Assembly (NCBI GenBank): GCA_002270565.1
Contig: NQMI01000061.1
Coordinates: 62,001 to 126,000, forward strand
DNA: 64,000 nucleotides
From: Stenocarpella maydis
Lineage: Eukaryota; Ascomycota; Sordariomycetes; Diaporthales; Diaporthaceae
Direction of reading: 5' to 3'
The number at the start of each line of letters is the position of its first letter. The first letter of the stretch is position 1. Positions 42,709 through 54,131 of the stretch are shown here, one piece after another. The notes beneath the pieces were generated by a model that saw only the letters and a program-made list of their open reading frames with translations, searched no databases and was not told the DNA's origin. The translations under genes and the position numbers were made by a program.

Positions 42709-45700
42709 ATTAATGGTCCACGTTCGTGGATATACCGAGTCCAGATGTCTTGAATCATAAACAATCCCAGACTGGCAAATGTCGAGGTCGAGAGCAGGTA
42801 GACTCAAAGTAACAACCCACAGGGATAAACCAAAATCTGGAAATTGCCTGGATCTGTTGGCCGTCGTTGGTTCTCCAACCAGGACACTCAAGTGCTTTTC
42901 TCCTGCTCCTCCCCTTGTATATTTGACTGCGACGGTGCCACCTGTGGATCGTTACCTAAGCGTACGGCGCAGCATTGTGAAAACCTCACTCTCGGCCACA
43001 ATTCTTGGGCCTAAGCCCTAGCGAGGTCAAATCTGTAATTCCTGTGACGCGGTCCGCGCTGCCGCTTTCGTGATTTGCCATGTCAGCCGCGCTGCATTGA
43101 CAGCCTCGTAGGTCCTGGGCTGTATTTCCTTGTGCAGCCTCATATTCCCGGGACATCTACAGAGCAAGGCAAAGGTTCGTGAGAGATAACGGGATCAACA
43201 CGCGGGTGTGACGGAGCTGTTAAGTGGTCGCCGTGGTACTTGTCTATACGCATCACAGTGCAAGCGTCCCCAGTCTGATGAGATGAGCATTGGTATCGTG
43301 CTCAGGAAAATGGAGACATCAGCAACTGGATTCGAACGTAGAATAAGCAAGCTACAACGCAGAGTCTGCACCTGATTAGCAATTTGATCAAGACACTACT
43401 GGATACCTATGGAGCCCGAATCAAGCGGACCCGTGACCCAGGATTTGCTGAGCGCACAAGGAGATTCAGCGATCCGGATTGTTTTCTCCGGACTGATACC
43501 TGGGTACGTTTTCCTCGGACACATGCTCGTTTACCTCTGGGCAGGTGACATTGTGGCTCCTTCTTGTCTACCCTTCACTTGACTTTCATGTTGCCATGGT
43601 CTCTCTATGTGGAAGTTGTATCTCAGGTGCTCCCAGCTGGAAATTGCATCGGCAAGTTCAGTGACGTTATCTGTCCAGCGGCATATGCCTACCTAGGTAG
43701 GCACCAAGTATTGTATTCGTATGTATCATAACCACTACTGAGTCACTCTAACTATGCACGACAGGATAATATTGACATAGATAGTCTTGAATGTAGACTT
43801 GGTGCCGAACAACCAACATAGTACGTAAAATAGAAGACGCAACAAGATGTAACGAAGCCACGGAGTCACGGAATAGCCCGCAGAATAGTGGGCAGTATTT
43901 GGACCACTTAGTCTCCCGAAGACGCTGACAGTACCTGCTCTGCTCGACGTAGCAAATGTATCTGAGGAAAGCGCCGGTTTAGTAAACGGATATTGCCCAG
44001 ATCTCACTTGGAGCGGGCTTCCACAACCGCGAAGTTTCGAGTGAAAAGATGTGCCTTCTCTTATGTGCAAAAACTTCAGGTAAACAAAGGGAAGAGGAAA
44101 CTGCAATCATAACAAAGTCTTCTAAGGAATATTTAATCAGGACGACTCCGGGCCAACTCCCCAGGTTCTCCTCTTCTCTCTTCCAGACCAACACACCATC
44201 AACTTCACAATCCCCATCTTCGAAACATTCAACTCCAAGCCGAATTTCCCATTAATACAAAGCACTTGCTCCTTTCCCATCATCGCAACCCCCAAGACAC
44301 CCCCACCCACACACCGCGACCTCTTCCCGGCACACCGTCACCGTCGGCACTTGTCGTCGAGACAGACACCTGCGCGAGCCGGACACTTGCCCAACGGATC
44401 CACCACGCAACCTATACACATCCCCATCCCCATCCTCCCCTTCCATTGTTCATCTCCCACTTGGCGATGCTAAACTCAGTGCTGGCCCCCCAGTCTTGCC
44501 TTATTCAAGCTTCCTTTTGCCGCAACGACATTGCCTCAGCTTTGTTCCCCTCAGTCCCACGGGTCATCATCATCGGCGCGTTCGGTTTGTACAAAGATGA
44601 GCGTTTTTGAGTGTTGACATCACTTCCCTCTGTCCCTCTGCAACAAGGTGGGTGCCCCCAAGTGAAAGTGTATTGTGGTAACAATGAGTGTTTCAGCGGA
44701 GATTATAACTATTAAACCTCTTTAGCGGGTACCCATAAGTCGTCAGCAAAGGCTGGCACCCAAAAGGCAAGACAGGACCGACCTCCCTGGACAGCCTCGG
44801 TTCGAGTTGGCAGTCAAAGTGAGTTGCCATTTCTCATCATGGCTCTGGAGGGGTCATTCACATTCGGGGAAAGGGTCGGAGAAGCTTACCATTGAAAACG
44901 TGTGTAGTGGTGTGTTTCGGTGCGTGGTCTGTCGTTCATACCTAGATAGCAATTTATACCTTCTTGGATAATTCTGCATATGCTCGACTCCGTGTTGAAT
45001 CCTCCCTAGAGCTTGTCATCCCGCCTAGCGGCCACTCGGCCTGCCAAGCTTGGTCGCCTAAGGCAGACCCCGGGCCTTTTAGTCAAGGGGCCGCGGTCTT
45101 AGTGCTGCCTCCTTCATGACGCTGGTCGGCATCGCTCTTCAACCACCACCACCACCACCAAAACTGGTGGTGACTGTCCTCTAGACCCGCACCATTGACC
45201 CATGGCTTCTCCGGCCTTGCGACTAGCAAAGCAACTAGCCTGCAAAATACTGCACTGGTGTATGGTCCATCTTGCCATCGTCACTCCACCACTGGCATGT
45301 AACGCGGTTTTGCTTGAAGCCGTCCATGTCAATCGGGGTCGGGAATTATTTTGTTGTACCCATCCAGGCTTTCTATTTCCATACGGTCTCATTGCAATTG
45401 CCAACTGCCGCCTCTTTGAGTCCCTCAGCATTTCTGACAGGCGATGGTTGTCTCACCCGCCTCAATTCTTCGCATGTGCCGTCGGCGTTCAAGGAGACTA
45501 CCTAGGTATTGTGCCGACCTGGGGCAGCTGGACGGCGGACAGCTGAACCTAGCACGAGGGAATCGGCTTAGGGCGTGATCCCTAAGAGGACTTAGTATGG
45601 TATGGACTCCTAACCAGTAACCCTCTCGCCAAGCCGCTCGTATATATAACCATCTATTTCAGCTATAACAGTTTTTAGACAAGCCTATATCAGCAGCTAT

Positions 45701-46065
45701 AGATGTAGATTGAGGGACGGGTAGGGTAGTGCTAACATGGCCGCCAAGCAGCAGGCTATAGCAAGAGTTGCCCTACTACATTTACCCTAGAGTAGACACT
45801 CAGGCTACTTCAACGCTGGAGAAGAACAGGTTTCAATAATCTGTGACATTTTGATCATTATGAGACTGTTTTTAGACATTGTTGATTTTTATTTGACTGC
45901 AATAGCAAAGAGCGTAGGTGGGTTTGCACTGGGATTTGGAGGCTTTGGGATGGCCGGCTTGTAATAATCATTCGGAATGAAGAAGAGCTCCCGCAGTCGA
46001 GTCTGCTACCTAAAAGTCTTACTTGCATATGTACCCTAAGCACAGGACTGAGTTTCAATCAGCTC
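42709..46065. other. Long intergenic region, no supportable gene
   Basis: About 3.3 kb. A minus-strand frame (44106-43735, 123 codons) and a plus-strand ATG frame (45202-45546, 114 codons, MASPALRLAKQLAC) exist but show no domain, signal or splice context. C/T-rich DNA at 44160-44460 resembles a fungal 5' leader, but the ATG at 44467 opens only about 48 codons. ACCTAGGTA palindromes lie at 43691 and 45500. A short CCA-type microsatellite lies near 45140-45160. Confidence 0.45.
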
Positions 46066-46298
46066 ATGATCATTGCCCAAGAGCGTGACGACAGCAACTT
46101 TCGGGCATTGATACTGGAACACAACCCCGCCGAAACCCCGGACCGGTTACAAGCATGCATGAAGTCACTTGCTTTCCAGGAAATGCAATCTCGATTCCAC
46201 GGTATTGAATGCGCCGCCGTAAGGACGTGCAGGTGGCTACTTAGGCACGACAAATACAGAGATTGGGCTGACAGCGATGGATGCATGATGTATATTAA
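46066..46298 (+). pseudogene. NACHT-ankyrin protein, 5' fragment upstream of the MULE
   Basis: Fungal NLR-type (STAND NTPase) N-terminal region: MIIAQERDDSNFRAL, then QACMKSLAFQEMQSRFHGIE and TCRWLLRHDKYRDW. This is the segment that normally precedes the NACHT P-loop. The frame ends at codons for MMYIK, where MULE copy 2 begins after an 8-bp target duplication. The same codons reappear at 49317 and continue as IKGKPGSGKST. The true start may lie further upstream, since family members usually have an effector domain before this point; I did not recognise one. Confidence 0.8.
46291..46298 (+). repeat. Target-site duplication TATATTAA, left copy
   Basis: The identical octamer TATATTAA occurs at 49317-49324 immediately after the right inverted repeat. 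Both copies sit in the Tyr-Ile-Lys codons of the NACHT gene. Confidence 0.9.
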
Positions 46299-46339
46299 GA
46301 ACGCAGAGATTCGCACCCATAAAAACGGAGAGTACACGG
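46299..46339. repeat. Left terminal inverted repeat of MULE copy 2
   Basis: This matches the reverse complement of 49276-49316 over about 41 bp with two G/A differences, at about positions 7 and 33. Confidence 0.88.
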
Positions 46340-49275
46340 GTATATATAGGCCCCCAGTGCACATATAACGCGCACCACCCAAATTAGTATGCAAACCATT
46401 ATTTTGACCTTAGCCGCCGTCACTACCGGTAGTCCTCATTATCGCTTCAGCAATGCCACTATCGCTACACTCGCTGCAGTAGGAATCACTTAAATCAATA
46501 GTATTTTGCTACATATCTAGTCTATATGGACTACAATCTCATCTTAAATCTCCTCCACCTCGTCGTTATCATCGTCATTACCAATGAGGTCCCTAACAAT
46601 CAGATCTACCCATAGCAACTGGTTGATACTTCCGATAGCTGCCATATGCTACTGCTTAGCCCCTAACCTCATGCTTAAGAGTATGCCTGCTACTAAGGTC
46701 TATATAATTAATCTCATAATATCTAATAGCAGCCTTCGCTTCTAAGGCTACTGCTTTACCTTCTTCATAACCCTTCTCACTAGCTACTAGCTCTAAGGAA
46801 TGCTAGCATGCTGGGCATTACTACCACAAACGTCCTCTTTATCTAGGGACTAGAGGGTTACATTATTATACTTAAAAGCTAAATTCATATGCTATACTAA
46901 AGCCATTATTACCCTTATCTTATTGCCAGCCCTACTACTAAGGCTTATCATAGTGGAGGTTATCTTTTTACCCATTACAGCCTTCCCATAGCTCTTAAAG
47001 AGACCCTCTTTATTAGCTGCAAATAGTGCATTCTCGCAAGGTCTGCCCTTTATAGCGGTAACCTTCTTCAGCAAGTATATACTAAGGAGAGGGTTCTCAA
47101 GAAAGAGGTCACAATCAAGGTAGTAGTCTTCATACATATCACTCTTCTCAAGAGGAAGTAAAGCCTCCTCTTTATCAGCAATGCAGTTTGCATAGATTAC
47201 GCCGTACTATATATAGACCATATAGCTGCAGTCAGAAGGTCTATAGTAACTCCATAGGGCTTCTTTTTGAAGCATCCTTAATGCCTTCTGGTGCTCAATC
47301 GTAAGTATCTCTAGCGCCGCCCTTAAGACCTGTAGTAGCAGCTGACCAAGCTACTTCTTGCCGTTGAACTTCTAAAGTAATGATATCTTCTACTTTACCT
47401 CCTCCTGACGGAGGCTATAAGCAGTATCATTAATAGCCTTATAATTAGCTATCATTAGATAGAGAAGATTCCCCATCCTATAGCCCAGGTATACCTTCAG
47501 CTTCCGGTGCATTTACTTAGTAGAGGAGGTTATATGCAAGCTGAAGTTAATGGTTTTACGGATCTAATAGGCTGCCCATTTGGCAACAATCTCCTCAGCC
47601 TCATTAATATACTACATCTTAAGGTACTAGATGATTGCTATCTGGTCTAAGAAGACCTCTTAAAGCCGTTACCAAGCTATATCATAGATCTTGTAATCTA
47701 TAGAGTACTCTATAAACTTAAGGAGGTTAAAGAGGGCTATTTAAGTATATAGCACCTCATTAGGCACTCGTGAGGGTACTATAGCCTTCCCTCTTACTAG
47801 CGCCATAAGGGAAGCAAGATCCTCATCCTCCTCATCAAGATCTTCAGCCTCAGCAACCTCTATAGTATTTTCCTCCGGAGCTCCCAGCACCAGTGCCTCC
47901 AGGCCTCCCGTTGCCGGCCCCATAGCTCCCAGCTTATGCTACTTCTTCTTAATGTTAAGGATAATGTTTATATTAATATAGAAGATATATAGCTAATAGC
48001 ATGCCCTAGGGAATTCGTACTCAAGGGCATTGATTAGAGTGTTATTATAGTTAGTAATAAAGAGCCTTAAAGGCTCAATTTAGCACTTATGGAGAAGACC
48101 GTAAAGCTGCTTAAGAAGCTACTAGAAGCTAGATTCTCTCTCATTATTAATAACCTTTTAGAATAGTAGCAATATCTTCTTTATATAGGTTACTGCCGTG
48201 CTTTAAAAGAAGGGCATCTTCTTGCTATTAGTTGAATAGGTACAATCAAGCAAGAGATTGCGCATAAAGTATAGCTCTTGAACTCACGCTAGCTACTACT
48301 TCTTACACCAGAAGATACCCGTAATGCTTCCCTCCTCATTAGTAGCCTAATAGTACCAGCAGCCCTCCTTCTCAAGCCAATCTAATGCTACTTAGGTAGA
48401 TATATAGATGCCCTGCTGCTTCTTGCAATAGGCTGCCAGCTAATCCTTTATAGTGTTTGGCCCCAGCAGTACACCTGGGTACTCTTGGCGCAGAGCTGCT
48501 ATAAGTCTCTAAGGCTTTATAAGGGCTGGGTCTGCAGCCGTGCGGGTAAGGAAGTCGTGATAATCTTATAATAGCTTCGCCCAGCCTTATTAGGCTTCGG
48601 GTACCTCCTAAGGGCTATAGTAAGTATACACACCCTCTTAGATCACTAGTACCTACTTGCCTGATGATGCCCTTATTATATGGATAATAGCTTGCTATCT
48701 ATAGTTTGCTTTAATCATTAAAGCATTAGAGACTTTTACAGTTAAAGATTGCAGCATACCTCTACTGCACTCTAAATCTACCTATATAGGCTTAGACCTT
48801 CTAATTACCATTAGGAATCCAGCAGATTTTATAGCTTCATCTAAATCAGCCTTAAGGTTCTTATAGGTATTATATCTACCCTGGAAAAGTTTAAGGAAGG
48901 TAGGAGGGTTAGAAAGTGCTGGTTAATAATGATTTGCAGCAGTAATATTGGTATTCTAGTTGTAATAGTTAGCTTGCTACTATGCCTTAAGACCTAAATA
49001 ATTAGGTAGCTGCACTATCGCTATAATGCTGAAAATTCGATATCTGATTAATTAGATCTTCTTTTTAATGCAAAAACAATTGATTCCAATAAGAATTTAA
49101 TTACTATAGTAAAGCGTTGATTAAGGGTTGTTATTTGCAAGTTGGTGGTGATGGGGGCGTTGCAGTGCGTTGGGTGCTACAGCTGCAAAAAGCACTGAAG
49201 GGGTGGTGAGGTGTAGTTGAAAGTGGGGCCAACGAAGCGATCTGATTGGCTGCAGCCCAGCGCTAGGGGCCGTAT

Positions 49276-49316
49276 CCGTGTACCCTCCGTTTTTATGGGT
49301 GCGAATCTCCGCGTTC
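49276..49316. repeat. Right terminal inverted repeat of MULE copy 2
   Basis: Inverted partner of 46299-46339; ends in GCGTTC and is followed directly by the TATATTAA duplication. Confidence 0.88.
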
Positions 49317-49324
49317 TATATTAA
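49317..49324 (+). repeat. Target-site duplication TATATTAA, right copy
   Basis: Exact repeat of 46291-46298 flanking MULE copy 2. Confidence 0.9.
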
Positions 49325-51042
49325 GGGCAAACCTGGCTCTGGAAAGTCGACTTTGCTACATTACGCTGTCAGCGATGCCATCGTAACATCTAATATCGCG
49401 AATATGCCTCTCGACAAGCACAGAGAGGCTTCTCTTACAGTTGGCGAGACGACTGGAGCTCGCGGGGCTTCAAACGCCCTGGTACTCTCGTTTTTCTTCC
49501 ATGATCGCGGGACGGACTTGCAGAAGACGCCCCTCGGCCTTTTCCGATCACTCCTCCATCAAATTCTCCGATATATTCCTGAAGCCGCTCCGGATACCCT
49601 TCTCAAGACGGTCGAGGATCAGAATAGCAATATGGGCACGGTGGATGAACACTGGTGATGGCAGTGGCGTGAGGTTCGCCATCTCTTTCAATTGACACTC
49701 CGGGAGGCCGTGAAAAATCACCACATCTGGCTATTCATCGACGCTCTTGACGAACACGGCGACGAAGAAGCAAATGAGCTTCTCGAGGACGTCGAGTCCT
49801 GGATGAGAGACTGTTCATCTCCAGCGCACCTCCGAGTGTGCCTGTCTAGCCGTCACTACTCCTCTCTGAGATCACCCAAGGGAATGATCGAGATCCACGT
49901 TGAGAATGAAAACAAGGACGACATTGAGGCATTCGTACAGGCACAGTTGTCCGATTGGTCAAAAGATCACAATTTGTCCACAATATGCAGAGACATCTCG
50001 GACAGCGCCGGGGGCGTTTTTGTGTGGGCCCATCTCGTGGTGCCGGAGGTCCTCAATTTGGAACGTAACGGGCTGAACCGGAGAAAGATTAGAAGAAACT
50101 GAAGAAGCTCAGCTGCGGCCTTGCCGAGGCTCTCCCGCCATCCCGTGTTGTGGAATTCATTCCATCAGTAAGTCAAGGAGGTCTTCTTGCAGGAGGGCTT
50201 ATCGACATTACAGAGGCACCAGGATCCTGCCGTGGTCTTGAAGCTCGAGACCAATGAAGCGGGTCTGGAAGCCATCGCCCACTACCAGCTACCTCGGACA
50301 TGCATACGCTACTTTTCAGCCAAAGAAATCGCATCTTCCGCCGAGCGTATCACATGTGCCGCTATTGCCTCTGATGAAGTGGAGGCTGGATTTCCATTTC
50401 TGGACCATGCGGTGACTTGTTGGATCGTACACGAACATATCAGTGAAGAGAAAATCGCAAGTGCTCAGACAGATCTACTGGAATATTTTGGCTGGCCGCC
50501 TGAGGCTATTATACGGGTGTGGGGCAAAATTTGGTGGGACAAGGCGTGGTCTGCATCGACAGGTCCTCCAAGGCGAACCACCATGTTGCATGTAGCATCA
50601 ACGTATCAAGTGATGGGACCACTGCCTCAAATAATGCACAGGAAAGAGCAAGGAGGCATCAAGATCGATGCAGCTGACGACGAGGGCCGAACGCCACTAT
50701 GGTTCGCAGCCTCCAGGGGGGATCACGCCGCCGTGCGCCTGCTGCTCGGAAACGGTGCAGATGTGAAGGCACAGGGCGGAGAATTCGGCACAGCCCCGCA
50801 CGCCGCTGTGGAAAGAGGGAATGGATCGATTGTGCGGATGCTGCTTGATAACGGAGCAGGAATCAATACGCGCGGGGCGTTGGCGAGGGCTTCGCTCGAC
50901 TTCGGGTCATGAAGAGATTGTGCGGATGCTCCTCGAAAAGGGAGCCGATGTGGACGCGCGGGACATGAATGAAGATGAGAGTGCTTTGGAGATAGCGACA
51001 AGGAGAGGTCACGAGAAGGTGGTAGAGATCCTCCTCGATTAA
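49317..51042 (+). pseudogene. NACHT-ankyrin protein, 3' fragment downstream of the MULE
   Basis: Continuation of the broken NLR-type gene. The first codons give YIKGKPGSGKSTLL, the Walker A motif. Further on come LVLSFFFHDRG and Walker B-like WLFIDALDE. An in-frame TGA at 49656 interrupts between VDEHW and WQWREV. After LDEHGDEEANELL the frame shifts near 50080-50190, where ALPPSRVVEF lies in another frame. The rest holds a winged-helix-like segment and ankyrin repeats: GRTPLWFAASRGDHAAVRLL, GTAPHAAVERGNGSIVRMLL, then after a shift near 50900 GHEEIVRMLLEKGADVDARD and ALEIATRRGHEKVVEILLD. NACHT-ANK proteins act in fungal non-self recognition and regulated cell death. This copy has at least one stop, two frameshifts and a transposon, so it is non-functional. 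Confidence 0.85.
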
Positions 51043-51706
51043 GGTGCCGAGCGGGAAACGCCGGAGCCTGTGCACTGAGGACAACCTTTCTCTCGTGCGA
51101 CAGGTGGACCGGGTGGCCACGAGTGGCAATGTCAGAATGCATCATGTGGCACCGCCTGGGGGGGGGGGAGGGGAGAGCTCCATCCTGAGCACGATGGGTA
51201 GCTATTAGGGTCGTGTAGCATGGACGAATCTTGACCTTGGCGGCAGGATTTCAAGTTCCGAGTGCTTGCGGCATCATTGGAGGGAAAGGGGCTTATCCAT
51301 GGCAGGATGCCGTACGCCTAAGAAGCAGCTGTGAAATTGGACTACCGCGAATGAAACACATACAATGTTTTTCTGCTTTCACGGCTGTGGGGCCCCTTGT
51401 CGGTGGGAATCATATACCCAGGCATGTATTCAACCCCCAGGTGAGCCTCATTTGTGGCTGGAAACGGAGTCATTCTTGATGTGGAGTGCAAGTGACATGG
51501 GCATACATAAATAGAGAACATCGAGGTCAGCCATACAGGCGTCCTGCTATTGCAACGCGTAACGAAGCCATGTAAGATTGCAACTAACCAGATGGATACC
51601 TTGTAGCATCTCTATGTCTATTTGTACCAAGAAGGAAACCGTGGTCTTTGGACAGCACCTAATAATGCTACAGGATTATCCCAAATCTCAGACGCCGTGC
51701 TCGTCA
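51043..51706. other. Intergenic, no gene recognised
   Basis: Between the NACHT relic and the 3' end of the DUF7703 gene. A G homopolymer lies near 51158-51168. No gene was seen. Confidence 0.45.
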
Positions 51707-52987
51707 TCACAAAGACGCCACCCTGGGGTACTGCAAAACGTCCGCCCCAGGCCCCCTCATCCCGCCCACGAGGCTGTCCCGCAGCGTGGTGACGTCCTCG
51801 ACATACTCAAACCTCGCAAAGTCGTACTCTTCGTCGCCGCCACCGCGAGGCCCGCCGCACCCCTTGCCCCGCGCCCCCGAGTCGATGCTCCTCGACGGCC
51901 GCGTGACGTCGCCCGCGACCCTGTCGAGGTCGACAAACTCGCTGATGTGGTCCATGTCCCCCAGCATCACCTCGTCCTCGTCCTCGCGACGGTCGCGGCG
52001 CCTGCGGCACGGCGGACTCGTGGCGGCCGAGACGAACCCGACCGAGTACTTGCGGGGGTCGCCGTGCTCGCCGCCGCCTCCCCCGCCGGCAGGCCTCTGG
52101 CCCCCGCCGGCGATGCCGACGAGCTTCCCCAGGATGGCGAACTCGAGCTTGAGCTTTATCGAGTACACGACGCCCTTGAGCATCGTCTCGAGGATGTAGA
52201 AGCTCGCGGCCTCGAGCCCCAGGAGGCCCAGGTCCATGGCGATGATGGCGGCGTTGATGGCCAGCAGCTGGCGCATCGTGGCCCGCGTGCCGGGCTGCAG
52301 GCTCGTCCTCAGGATGCGGGCGGTCTCGACCACGTAGATGGACGACAGCGCGACCTCCTGGCAGAAGAAGCCGCTCATCTGTATCTTCTCCATGACGTTG
52401 TAGCCCCTCGCGAACGCGCCCGCGCTGGGGCCCTGCGCCGAGGAGCCGTACGTGAACACGGTCGTGGGGAGGTGGAACACCACCGCGTCCAGCACGATCA
52501 TCCACCCGGCCCACCGCACGAGGCGCTCCCCCCGCGGGCCCTTGGGCACGATGAGGTGCAGCCGCGACCACAGGACCACGGACTGGCCCGAGACCATGGG
52601 CCACCACCCCAGGGTGATGAGCGTGATGGCCGCGTAGCGGGAGCGGCCCGTCGTCACGTCCAACAGGTCCAGGGAGAAGCCGACGGTGTAGGGGATTATG
52701 GCCAGGGCGGAGACGAGGACGGAGTAGAAGTAGAGCCCGCGGTAGTGCTTGAAGGTGAGGAGCGTCATGACTGCTATCTCGACGGCGTTGTAGGCGGCCA
52801 AGACGCCCACCGTGATGACGAAGACTCGGAGGGAGGGCGCCTGGTCGCCCGTGTCTGGGGTCAGGCCCGCGCCCGGGGCGAGCCATGTGGAGGGTGTCTG
52901 GGGAGAGTCCGCGAGGGCGTCGCCGGTGCTGGCGGTGCTGGCCGCTCGCATGAACAGGGCAGGGTTGCTGGGGGACATGGGAGACAT
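51707..52987 (-). CDS. Seven-helix integral membrane protein, DUF7703-like
   Basis: Single-exon gene of 426 aa starting MSPMSPSNPALFM at ATG 52987. About seven hydrophobic segments lie between residues 48 and 285: VFVITVGVLAAYNAVEIAVM, FYSVLVSALAIIPYTVGF, YAAITLITLGWWPMV, WMIVLDAVVFHLPTTVF, FCQEVALSSIYVVE, AAIIAMDLGLLGLEAASFYI and a weaker last one. The WWPMVSGQSVVLWSRLHLI stretch is typical of a fungus-restricted membrane family of unknown function that I recall as DUF7703. The cytoplasmic C-terminal tail of about 140 aa has a GGGGGG run and many charged residues. A strong GC bias creates a long antisense open frame on the plus strand, which is a shadow. No function is known. Confidence 0.82.
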   Translation of the reverse strand: MSPMSPSNPALFMRAASTASTGDALADSPQTPSTWLAPGAGLTPDTGDQAPSLRVFVITVGVLAAYNAVEIAVMTLLTFKHYRGLYFYSVLVSALAIIPYTVGFSLDLLDVTTGRSRYAAITLITLGWWPMVSGQSVVLWSRLHLIVPKGPRGERLVRWAGWMIVLDAVVFHLPTTVFTYGSSAQGPSAGAFARGYNVMEKIQMSGFFCQEVALSSIYVVETARILRTSLQPGTRATMRQLLAINAAIIAMDLGLLGLEAASFYILETMLKGVVYSIKLKLEFAILGKLVGIAGGGQRPAGGGGGGEHGDPRKYSVGFVSAATSPPCRRRRDRREDEDEVMLGDMDHISEFVDLDRVAGDVTRPSRSIDSGARGKGCGGPRGGGDEEYDFARFEYVEDVTTLRDSLVGGMRGPGADVLQYPRVASL

Positions 52988-54131
52988 TTTTTTTTTCTTT
53001 CTCTCGGGTGTTCGGCTTGTGCTGGCCAGATGGGTCCTGCAAACCTTATCTGCGTGGCGGCCTTGGTCGTTGTCGTTGGGCCGGGGCGCCGCGGGAGAGT
53101 GGTCACGCCGTGTAAGACGGTCAGGCGGGACGCGCTCTTGTCATCGGCCGTCGGGAGCACAGGTGCGGCGGGCGTGGGCACGCAGGGCGGGCGTGCTCAT
53201 TGTTTCCCCTGTGTTGAATTGACTCACGATGGCCCTGCTCGCGGCGTCGGGGCGTGGTTGTTGTTCCCGAGTACAGGAATGGGCCCGCAAGCGAAGTGAC
53301 AGAGGTTAAAACAGAAGTCAAATCTTATATCAGCAGGAGGCCACAAGACGCGGTCAGCAGTCATCGCACCGCATCCACCCCATCCCAACCAGATTAGCCA
53401 CAGGGGATCCAGGAGACAATGGGGGATGCAACACGACGATCACAGCGGTCATGCCCGAGCCGTGCTCCTCCAGAATATGGTTCGCGCCGCCCCCAGCCCC
53501 CCTCCTCCGACCCCCACTCGGCCTCGCTGGCATCGACAGCCCGCAGAAGGCGAGCCCAGCCGGCTGGGAGCAACAATCCGACCTCCAATAATAACCCTGG
53601 GGGTCGGACTGTACAACACGACCCTGGAGGTGCCAGGCGGGGTTGGATGCCGATCCCGTCAGCTCCCGAGCATGAAGAGGGTGTGTGCTGGCTAGGCTGG
53701 CTGGCGGTTGATTCGTCGCCCGATCGCTTAACAGAGAATGTGTCCAACATGTGGTGAGTGAGTGCATGCTGTCTTCGCCATGATGACGGATGACTCATGT
53801 AAAACGCAGGGCTGGCGCATCTATTCCGGGACTTTTGCTGCCATTGACGCATGGTCTCGGTTCATAAGCGCAAGGGATGCCGTCGAGAGAAAGACGTCTC
53901 TCCTGCGGTTGCTAGCGCGGCTGGGTTGACGACCCAACAGCAGACGCATTCTGGGAACCGCCGACGTCAGAAGCAATGACATGGCGCATGTGTCGGGCGG
54001 CAGTTGGGTGACTGCCGAGGTCTGGGTGTGATGATGCTCATTTGACATAATTCTGTTCTCTAAGTATATGCGCCTATAATGCAGCTGTATCCCAAGCCAG
54101 GGAAGCGCCTGGCACTAACTCACCAACGAGG
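52988..54131. other. Intergenic, no gene recognised
   Basis: The 5' region of the DUF7703 gene and the 3' flank of MCP1. Open frames on both strands overlap extensively in a GC-rich stretch and lack any motif. Confidence 0.45.

Larger units (their letters stand above)
46299..49316 (-). mobile_element. Decayed Mutator-like element (MULE), copy 2, inserted in a NACHT gene
   Basis: A 3,018-bp element with terminal inverted repeats of about 41 bp (starting GAACGC, with only two purine-transition mismatches) and a perfect 8-bp target duplication. Coding remnants run on the minus strand and match copy 1 closely. Examples are YYLDCDLFLENPLL versus YWLDCDLLVGNPLL, GKAVMGKK versus GKAIMGKK, and an acidic EAEDLDEEDEDL segment at 47741-47923. 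Stop codons interrupt every conserved block, so it is not autonomous now. The outer inverted-repeat words (GGAGATTCGCA, AAAACGGAGGGTACA, CAGCCAATCAGA) are shared with copy 1. An intact target duplication suggests simple transposition with no later rearrangement of the ends. Confidence 0.88.

Noticed and set aside
45202..45546. Plus-strand ATG frame of 114 codons
   Set aside because: No recognisable motif, signal or splice context; could be chance.
51578..53299. Plus-strand open frame of 573 codons
   Set aside because: It lies antisense to the DUF7703 gene, is Arg/Pro/Ala/Val-rich from GC-biased codons, has no domain, and runs past the end of the true gene. It is a shadow frame.
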